NCBI GenBank assembly: GCA_020348905.1
Contig: CP070756.1
Location: forward strand, 2,420,274-2,479,592
Length of the DNA stretch: 59,319 bases
Reading direction: 5' to 3'
Source: Candidatus Zixiibacteriota bacterium
GTDB taxonomy: Bacteria > Zixibacteria > MSB-5A5 > GN15 > FEB-12
In this document: piece by piece, positions 54,269-59,319 of the stretch
How the letters are laid out: each line of letters begins with the position of its first letter
Position numbering within the stretch: position 1 is the stretch's first letter
Program-made: the position numbers and the translations under genes
The notes under the pieces: generated by a model
What the model was told of the DNA's origin: nothing
The model's database searches: none
Seen by the model: only the letters and a program-made list of their open reading frames with translations

Positions 54269-55099
54269 CTACATTCGTTTCAGGCAGCCCGCGATCAGGG
54301 CGCGAAGTTTTGGCTCGGTTTTCGAAGCTGCCCCGATCACGTCATCAAGGGAGCAGGGATGCATGTTATCTGCCAGACCCATGTCGGTGATTATCGAGAA
54401 AGCCAGGATCTTGATACGCTGGTGGTGGGCGGCGATCACTTCCGGTACGGTGGACATGCCGACTGCATCGGCTCCGAAGCCGCGTAGCATGCGATATTCC
54501 GCCGCCGTTTCCAGGCATGGCCCGGTCAACCCGACATAAACGCCGACTTGCAGAGGAAGGTTTTGCTGAAGGGCGACCTCCCTGGCTATCTGCTGGTACC
54601 CACAGTAGTAGAGATCGTACATGTCCGGAAAACGGTCGCCTATTTTGTCGTCGTTGGGCCCTATAAGAGGGTTGCCGGGGAAGAAATTGATGTGATCTTT
54701 GATGAGCATGATATCACCCGGCTTGAAGTTGGGATTCATTCCTCCGGCAGCATTGGAGACGATAAGAGATTCGATGCCAAGCCGCTTCATCACCCGTATC
54801 GGAAAGGCAATCTGTTGGAACGAATAACCCTCGTAAAAGTGAAACCGTCCCTGCATGCACACTACGGGTTTACCTTCCAGGTTGCCGAACAGGAGTCGAC
54901 CGGCGTGTGATTCAACCGTTGAAACCGGGAAGTGAGGGATTTTGTCGTAATCGACCGTTCCCACCATATCGATACCATCGACCAGCGAGCCCAACCCGGT
55001 CCCCAGGATGATTCCTGTTTTCGGTTCAAAAGAAACCTGGTTTCGGATGAAGTTGACGGCCTGGTCAAGTTGTTGGTGGAGTTCTTCTATGGCTGACAT
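54269..55099 (-). CDS. Purine nucleoside phosphorylase
   Basis: 276-residue trimeric-type phosphorylase that splits purine nucleosides with phosphate. Motifs are GIILGTGLGSLVDGI, ESHAGRLLFG, GRFHFYEGYS, VSNAAGGMNPNFKPGDIMLI and CLETAAEYRMLRGFGADAVGMSTVPE. The base-contacting asparagine of 6-oxopurine-specific enzymes (ITN) is aspartate here (IITDMG), a change linked with acceptance of adenine nucleosides. The ATG at 55097-55099 has GGGAGAATTACA upstream; a longer frame reaches 55135. Probably purine salvage. Confidence 0.92.
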   Translation of the reverse strand: MSAIEELHQQLDQAVNFIRNQVSFEPKTGIILGTGLGSLVDGIDMVGTVDYDKIPHFPVSTVESHAGRLLFGNLEGKPVVCMQGRFHFYEGYSFQQIAFPIRVMKRLGIESLIVSNAAGGMNPNFKPGDIMLIKDHINFFPGNPLIGPNDDKIGDRFPDMYDLYYCGYQQIAREVALQQNLPLQVGVYVGLTGPCLETAAEYRMLRGFGADAVGMSTVPEVIAAHHQRIKILAFSIITDMGLADNMHPCSLDDVIGAASKTEPKLRALIAGCLKRM

Positions 55100-55208
55100 T
55101 GTAATTCTCCCGTTAACAAAGGTGGTTGTTCGCATTGACCGGTGCCCTTTGCACCGTAAGGTGTTTATTGCACAAATCGCGGCTGAATGTCAAAGGAAAA
55201 GGGTCAAA

Positions 55209-55252
55209 CAAAAAAGGACCGGCGCGGAGGGGATTCCGTAGCCGGTCCTTTA
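55209..55252 (-). terminator. Terminator of the DivIVA gene
   Basis: On the minus strand AAAGGACCGGC pairs with GCCGGTCCTTT around a 17-base loop and is followed by TTTTTTG. It lies about 20-60 bases after the stop. Confidence 0.75.
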
Positions 55253-55270
55253 TCATCGGTGGGAATTTGC

Positions 55271-56425
55271 TTAGCTTTTTTCGGCTTTGTCCATTTCTTC
55301 TTCGAACTTGGTTACAACACCGTCGAGTGCCTCAGCCAACTCGTCATGTGATACCCCGGCCTTGGCTTTGTCTTCTTCGGTAGGCTGGTCCATGTCGATG
55401 GCGTTGTGTTCGGTGGGTCGATCCTGGACGTCAGGAGCCAGACCTTTGGAGTCCTCTTCCTGAGTATCGCCGTTATCGCCACCTTCGTCGTCCCCCTTTG
55501 CCTCGGCCTTTGTCCGAGCGGCCTTTAATTCTGCTTCGGCAACCTTGGCAATGAAGCCCGAGGGAACATCCTCAGCCGTCTTGTCAGTTTCGATGATCGT
55601 TCCCTGAGGCGGCGCAGGACCAAAGTCCTCCGGGTTAAGATCTTCGACTTTTCGCTCGGCTTTCGTCTTGTATTGTTCCAGGGCAGCGGCCAGTTCGGGG
55701 TCGATTGGCTTCGGCGGCTCGGCCGGCTGCTCAATTTCCTCCTCAGCGGCCACTTCGGCCTCAGCAGCATTGGCTTCTTCGGATTCGATGGCTTTGTCTT
55801 CAGGCTGATCAGCGAGCGTTTCCACCTTTTGGCGGGTAACGTCCTCCGATTCGGTTACCTCAAGACTTTCCTCCTCAGGTTCATCTGCTGTTGAGGGTTC
55901 CGCCGCGGGTGCCGGCTCTTTAACTGGCGGGACATAGCTGTCAGCGTCGCTTTCGCCGTGGATATCCTTCTTGATGTCAGCAGTGGCGATCTCATCGATC
56001 ATGTCCAGATGAGAATTCATCATGCTTCGAAGTTCGGATATATATGAACGCTTGGTTTGTTCGAGTTGGGCCAGTTTTTGTTCAATGGCAGCGATCTCGC
56101 GTGCATGCGATTCCTTCTGTTCGTTAGCCTTGGTGCCGGCCTCTGCCAGTATCTGTTCGGCTTCCTTTTTGGCGTTGGCGACGGTAAGGTCGGCGTTGCG
56201 ACGGGCATCGATCGCCGCGTTCTTGATCGAATCCTCAAACTCCTTTAAAGCAGCCAGCTGGGTCTTCAAAGTGTCGGTTTCCATCGAAAGCTTCAGATTC
56301 TGCTGTCTTGCTTCTTCCAGCGCCACCGCGACCTGCTCAAGGAAATTATCCACTTCCTCCTTGTCGTAGCCGCGCATCTGGCTGGGGAATTCATAATTTC
56401 GAATATCATTTGGGGACAAATCCAT
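55271..56425 (-). CDS. DivIVA-domain protein with long acidic C-terminus
   Basis: 384-residue protein. The N-terminal 60 residues hold the DivIVA signature MDLSPNDIRNYEFPSQMRGYDKEEVDNFLEQV (two blocks), followed by a coiled-coil to about residue 145 (long runs of A/E/K/Q). Residues 160-384 are low-complexity, rich in Glu, Asp, Pro and Ala, and not part of the family. DivIVA proteins bind negatively curved membrane at poles and septa; in diderms their role varies. The tail is predicted to be disordered and may recruit partners. ATG at 56423-56425. Confidence 0.85.
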   Translation of the reverse strand: MDLSPNDIRNYEFPSQMRGYDKEEVDNFLEQVAVALEEARQQNLKLSMETDTLKTQLAALKEFEDSIKNAAIDARRNADLTVANAKKEAEQILAEAGTKANEQKESHAREIAAIEQKLAQLEQTKRSYISELRSMMNSHLDMIDEIATADIKKDIHGESDADSYVPPVKEPAPAAEPSTADEPEEESLEVTESEDVTRQKVETLADQPEDKAIESEEANAAEAEVAAEEEIEQPAEPPKPIDPELAAALEQYKTKAERKVEDLNPEDFGPAPPQGTIIETDKTAEDVPSGFIAKVAEAELKAARTKAEAKGDDEGGDNGDTQEEDSKGLAPDVQDRPTEHNAIDMDQPTEEDKAKAGVSHDELAEALDGVVTKFEEEMDKAEKS

Positions 56426-56630
56426 AAGCCACTCGCTTATCTAATTGGTTTTTCTTTCTAACTTCATTTATTACCGGTGCTTCGACAAACTGTTCGAAAA
56501 TCGAGCAGTTTGCCCGCACACCGCCTCTATTCTATTATCGTAATTCTGGGGGAAATATTGAGGCGAGGCTCAATTTTTTGTTTTCATAAGACGAAAACCA
56601 GCTTGCTGCTTTGAACTGAGAGGATTTGTC

Positions 56631-57332
56631 TTAGCCGTGGTGGGAGGATTGGCGCGGTCCGAAAAGAGCACTGCCGATACGAATCATGGTTGCCCCTTCG
56701 GCTATGGCCAGCGGGAAATCATCGGTCATGCCCATTGAAAGCGTGTCAAACTGTTCTCCTACAATGTCTTGCCCTCGCCGATAAAGATCTCTGCACTGGC
56801 CGAATGCAGTTCGGATTGTCTCATCATCGTCAATCAGTGGTCCGACTGTCATCAAACCGGCAAGGGTAATATTGCTAAAATCGTTCACCTTTTTCACCAG
56901 GTCGAGGCACTCGTCTGGTAGTACGCCGTATTTCTGACTCTCGCCGGAGCAATTGACTTCGATCAGACATTCGATCGTGCGGTCGAATTCCCCGGCGCGG
57001 CGGTTGATTTCCTCGGCGAGTTTTAGCGAGTCAACCGATTGGATGACATCAAAGAGTTGAACAGCCTTCTTTACCTTATTCGTTTGCAGATGTCCGACCA
57101 TGTGGAACCGGGCAATGGGGCCCACTTCCAGCAGTTTTGGTTCGGCTTCCTGGATGCGACTTTCGCCGATGTTGTGGATGCCGGCGGCCACGGCCATCTT
57201 GATGATTGCCGGCGGGTGTGTTTTGGTGACGGCGACAATGATGATATCGTCGGCGTCGCGGTCGTACTGCTCGCATGCTTCAGCAATGCGACCATGCAGT
57301 TCCATCAGATTTTTGGCGATATTGTCTTTCAC
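56631..57332 (-). CDS. YggS-family PLP-binding protein
   Basis: 233-residue PLP-homeostasis protein of the alanine-racemase N-terminal fold. The Schiff-base lysine is in IIVAVTKTHP; IGESRIQEAEPK, FHMVGHLQTNK, IEVNCSGESQKYG and LSMGMTDDFPLAI with GSALFG at the end are all family marks. It controls free PLP and affects amino-acid and vitamin B6 balance. It stands apart from DivIVA by about 205 bases; a yggS-divIVA neighbourhood is known in many bacteria. Confidence 0.93.
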   Translation of the reverse strand: MKDNIAKNLMELHGRIAEACEQYDRDADDIIIVAVTKTHPPAIIKMAVAAGIHNIGESRIQEAEPKLLEVGPIARFHMVGHLQTNKVKKAVQLFDVIQSVDSLKLAEEINRRAGEFDRTIECLIEVNCSGESQKYGVLPDECLDLVKKVNDFSNITLAGLMTVGPLIDDDETIRTAFGQCRDLYRRGQDIVGEQFDTLSMGMTDDFPLAIAEGATMIRIGSALFGPRQSSHHG

Positions 57333-57428
57333 GCTCGGTGGAAATAAAAGACGGCACCGCCTTTATTGGCAAGGAAAATATCACGGCCCGGCGGGTTTCG
57401 ATGTGATATGGCCCCGCTCTTTGGCGCG

Positions 57429-58604
57429 CTAAGCGGTTGCCACGGTAGAGGGAATCTGCTCGGTAACTGGTTCGTAGAACTCCGGCACGGCCGGTTTAGA
57501 TCCCGGTAGAAGCTCCGGGGATGATTCTCCGATGAAATGCGACTCCAGCCCGCTCACGGCTTCGTCAACTCGAGTGAAGAACGATTCGATCGTTGATATA
57601 GCCTGATCTCGTGAAAATGCCAGAGCTTCTTCAGAAAAACCCAGCTCCCGGGCGACCAGGGTAAAGAATTCGTCAGCCCGACTCAGCAGTTGCTGTTCGG
57701 CCTGGTCGAGGTAGGCGTCGACAGCATCAAAAAAAACGGCCATCATCTCGGTTGTGCCACACTCGGCGACGTCGCCGGCGCTTTCGGTGTACGGTTCAAG
57801 GTTTGCCTGATCGGTTTGTGCCATCCGCTCCGTCTGGACATTGAATCGGTTCAGCATGGCGAAGCTGAAACTGTCATCCATGCGGTAACGGAGGGCGAAT
57901 TTATTTACCGCTCGCTGATAAGACTCGCCGGTCTTGACATCCATGGAACGCTGGATTCTCAGCGTTTCGCGTGAAAACGACTCCAGCGCGAAATCGCGAG
58001 TATGGTAGGTGAAATTGGAGGCACTGCGCGCTTTGAGCAAATTGGTTTCTCTGAGATGACCGTCACCGAACCCCCTCTTGTGACCTCCGGCCTCGACTAT
58101 CTGCTTGCCGCTAATGTCCATTGCGGCCTTCAGTCCGAATCCGGCCGCCGCCAGTTCCTCCAACGATACGGGCTCACCCTCGGCAATCTCCTGGGCTATG
58201 GAAGCGATGGCTCTCAGCTGGAATTCTAACCTGACCTCGTAATCGAAATGGGTGTGATGTCGGAAGCGATATGGTTGCGGCGGGGCCGTCTCATCTGAAA
58301 CCGGGTCTTCCTGCTCAGGCCCGACTGTATCACCTTCCTCTGCGGCGGGCTCATCCGGGTCGACCGCCATCGTGCCAGCGGTGTTGGGCTGATCACAAGC
58401 CGCATTCTCGTCTGCGACGGCCGGGTCGTTGTAATAATTTGACGGTTCGTAGCTGTCTCCTCTGTCGCACGGTGATTCAACTTCGTGTTCGGGTTGGTCG
58501 AATGCCGCCAACCGCAATTGCCGAATGGATGAGTTGTGAGCAAGCTCCAGGTAATGATTTCTGAAGTTGTCAGCAAGAGTCGTGAAGAAATCGAATATTC
58601 CCAT
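57429..58604 (-). CDS. Uncharacterised protein, helical C-terminal domain
   Basis: 391-residue protein I do not recognise. Residues 1-30 start MGIFDFFTTLADNFRNHYLE, an amphipathic helix but not a clear signal peptide. Residues 40-115 are acidic and low-complexity (many Asp, Glu, Pro). From about 118 the protein is helical: YRFRHHTHFDYEVRLEFQLRA, then TGESYQRAVNKFALRYRMDDSFSFAMLNRFN, then a glutamine- and alanine-rich helix. No cysteines or catalytic motifs stand out. GAGGGCGAT precedes the ATG. It is divergent from the ferritin-like gene. A cytoplasmic structural or coupling role is possible. Confidence 0.6.
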   Translation of the reverse strand: MGIFDFFTTLADNFRNHYLELAHNSSIRQLRLAAFDQPEHEVESPCDRGDSYEPSNYYNDPAVADENAACDQPNTAGTMAVDPDEPAAEEGDTVGPEQEDPVSDETAPPQPYRFRHHTHFDYEVRLEFQLRAIASIAQEIAEGEPVSLEELAAAGFGLKAAMDISGKQIVEAGGHKRGFGDGHLRETNLLKARSASNFTYHTRDFALESFSRETLRIQRSMDVKTGESYQRAVNKFALRYRMDDSFSFAMLNRFNVQTERMAQTDQANLEPYTESAGDVAECGTTEMMAVFFDAVDAYLDQAEQQLLSRADEFFTLVARELGFSEEALAFSRDQAISTIESFFTRVDEAVSGLESHFIGESSPELLPGSKPAVPEFYEPVTEQIPSTVATA

Positions 58605-58787
58605 ATCGCCCTCAGTCTTTTTAGCCGTTGGATACCTGCATCTATTATCGGCAGTAATTCAAACGGCCTTGATGAAATGGCCGACAAAAGTCGCATTCCG
58701 TCGAGCGGTGTGAAGCTTGACAACCGGTTTTTGTTTTGTACCTTTACGACAGTTCAGAGATCAACATTCAAAATTGAGGAAATACCC

Positions 58788-59276
58788 ATGTCACCGGTTC
58801 ATCCCGACACCCTGGCAGCCCTGAGCGCCGGAATCCAGTCCGAGGTGGCCAGCTATGTATTCTACCTGGAAGCAGCCAAGAAAACCGAGGCCAGCAGCCA
58901 CCGGGAGGTTCTCGAGAAGCTGGCCCTGGAGGAGAAAGAGCACTTTCACGTTCTTGAGCGCCAGTACGACTCGCTTATACGTAGCGAGAAGTGGATCAGC
59001 ACGGCGGACATTCTCAAGCAGAAAGGGTTGCCCGACATAACCGAGGATATGAGTCACGAGCACCGGCAACTGGTAGATGAGGTCACCGGGGCCGATTCCA
59101 TGGAAAAAATCCTCGATATTGCCTATCGCCTCGAAGAGGATGCTTATAAGCTTTTTGCTTCGGCTGTGGAGAAGGTTGACTCGGAGGAGGGCCGGAAAAT
59201 GTTCGAGCAGCTATCGAAATTCGAGCAGGGTCACATGAAGATGATCTCCGAGATGCGAGCCGCCCTCATGTCGTGA
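58788..59276 (+). CDS. Ferritin-like (rubrerythrin-type) diiron protein
   Basis: 162-residue four-helix-bundle protein. Putative diiron ligands occur in pairs on the helices: QSEVASYVFYLEAAKK, LALEEKEHFHVLE, YRLEEDAYKLFAS and KFEQGHMKMI. There is no C-terminal rubredoxin domain, so it is the short ferritin-like form. Such proteins handle peroxide or iron. The ATG at 58788 has GAGGA upstream; the open frame to 58536 is not supported. A truncated GC-rich hairpin begins just after it at the window edge. Confidence 0.85.
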   Translation: MSPVHPDTLAALSAGIQSEVASYVFYLEAAKKTEASSHREVLEKLALEEKEHFHVLERQYDSLIRSEKWISTADILKQKGLPDITEDMSHEHRQLVDEVTGADSMEKILDIAYRLEEDAYKLFASAVEKVDSEEGRKMFEQLSKFEQGHMKMISEMRAALMS

Positions 59277-59300
59277 GGTTTCACTCGCAAAGGCTGACCG

Positions 59301-59319
59301 AAAAAGCCCCCGTCCGGGG
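59301..59319 (+). terminator. Possible terminator cut by window edge
   Basis: AAAAAGCCCCCGTCCGGGG; a GC stem begins but the right side is missing, so this is only tentative. Confidence 0.35.

Noticed and set aside
1-59319. CRISPR array, prophage or integrative element
   Set aside because: No array of short direct repeats with spacers, no integrase, transposase or phage structural gene, and no abrupt change in base composition were seen.

Overview
The window reads as chromosomal DNA from a Gram-negative (diderm) bacterium of moderate to high GC content. Evidence for two membranes is a TonB-dependent receptor with a carboxypeptidase-regulatory-like N-terminus, two PorT-type outer-membrane barrels, several lipoproteins, LepB and LspA. 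The mix of HmuY, PorT-like barrels, a stand-alone IlvC-like protein, DivIVA and many secreted proteins without recognisable families suggests the FCB side of the tree, perhaps an uncultured lineage such as Zixibacteria. That placement is inference; no rRNA gene is present to test it. No tRNA, rRNA, CRISPR array, prophage or transposase was seen.

Layout. 1-0.7 kb: rpmH, rnpA and yidD overlapping one another on the minus strand. 0.8-2.2 kb: tandem DinB-like genes duplicated together with their leaders. 2.5-4.8 kb: a PilX-type protein and an unusual multi-membrane-span LepB. 4.9-8.1 kb (minus): an arsR - permease - arsE - arsF - arsG type operon with a palindromic operator at its promoter. 8.2-10 kb: two related secreted lipoproteins. 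10.2-12 kb: a Nudix hydrolase and an M24 peptidase. 12-15.3 kb: two back-to-back secreted paralogues of unknown function. 15.6-20.7 kb: an AAA_28 ATPase, an M1-peptidase relative without its zinc site, and a membrane/TPR protein. 20.7-23.1 kb: a response regulator, hflX, a NifU/IscU scaffold and a zinc ribbon. 23.1-31.5 kb (minus): PorT-like barrels, an adenosine-specific kinase, a secreted protein, a HEAT-cyclophilin fusion, then a two-domain HmuY lipoprotein and its TonB receptor. 31.6-35.7 kb: an IlvC-like protein lacking catalytic residues, nadC, birA, an ECF S component and a methyltransferase. 35.9-39.6 kb: uvrA, broken by an in-frame TAG, followed by mutM. 39.6-45.3 kb (minus): an orphan MalK-type ATPase, recF, dnaN and dnaA, with DnaA-box clusters on both sides of dnaA (probable origin). 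45.3-50.9 kb: ileS - dksA/traR - lspA and a flippase. 51-59.3 kb: pepF, an Eis-type acetyltransferase, purine nucleoside phosphorylase, DivIVA, a YggS-type PLP protein, an unknown protein and a ferritin-like protein.

How the parts relate. Replication initiation (dnaA, dnaN, recF, origin) and DNA repair (uvrA, mutM) lie next to each other. The ribosomal/RNase P/insertion cluster that usually sits beside dnaA is about 43 kb away. Envelope functions dominate the rest. The observations most worth checking are the uvrA amber codon, the three catalytically altered enzyme homologues (M1-like, IlvC-like and the N-to-D purine nucleoside phosphorylase), the unknown secreted paralogue pair, the dispersed GTAGGGC hairpins, and the two-sided DnaA-box arrangement around dnaA.
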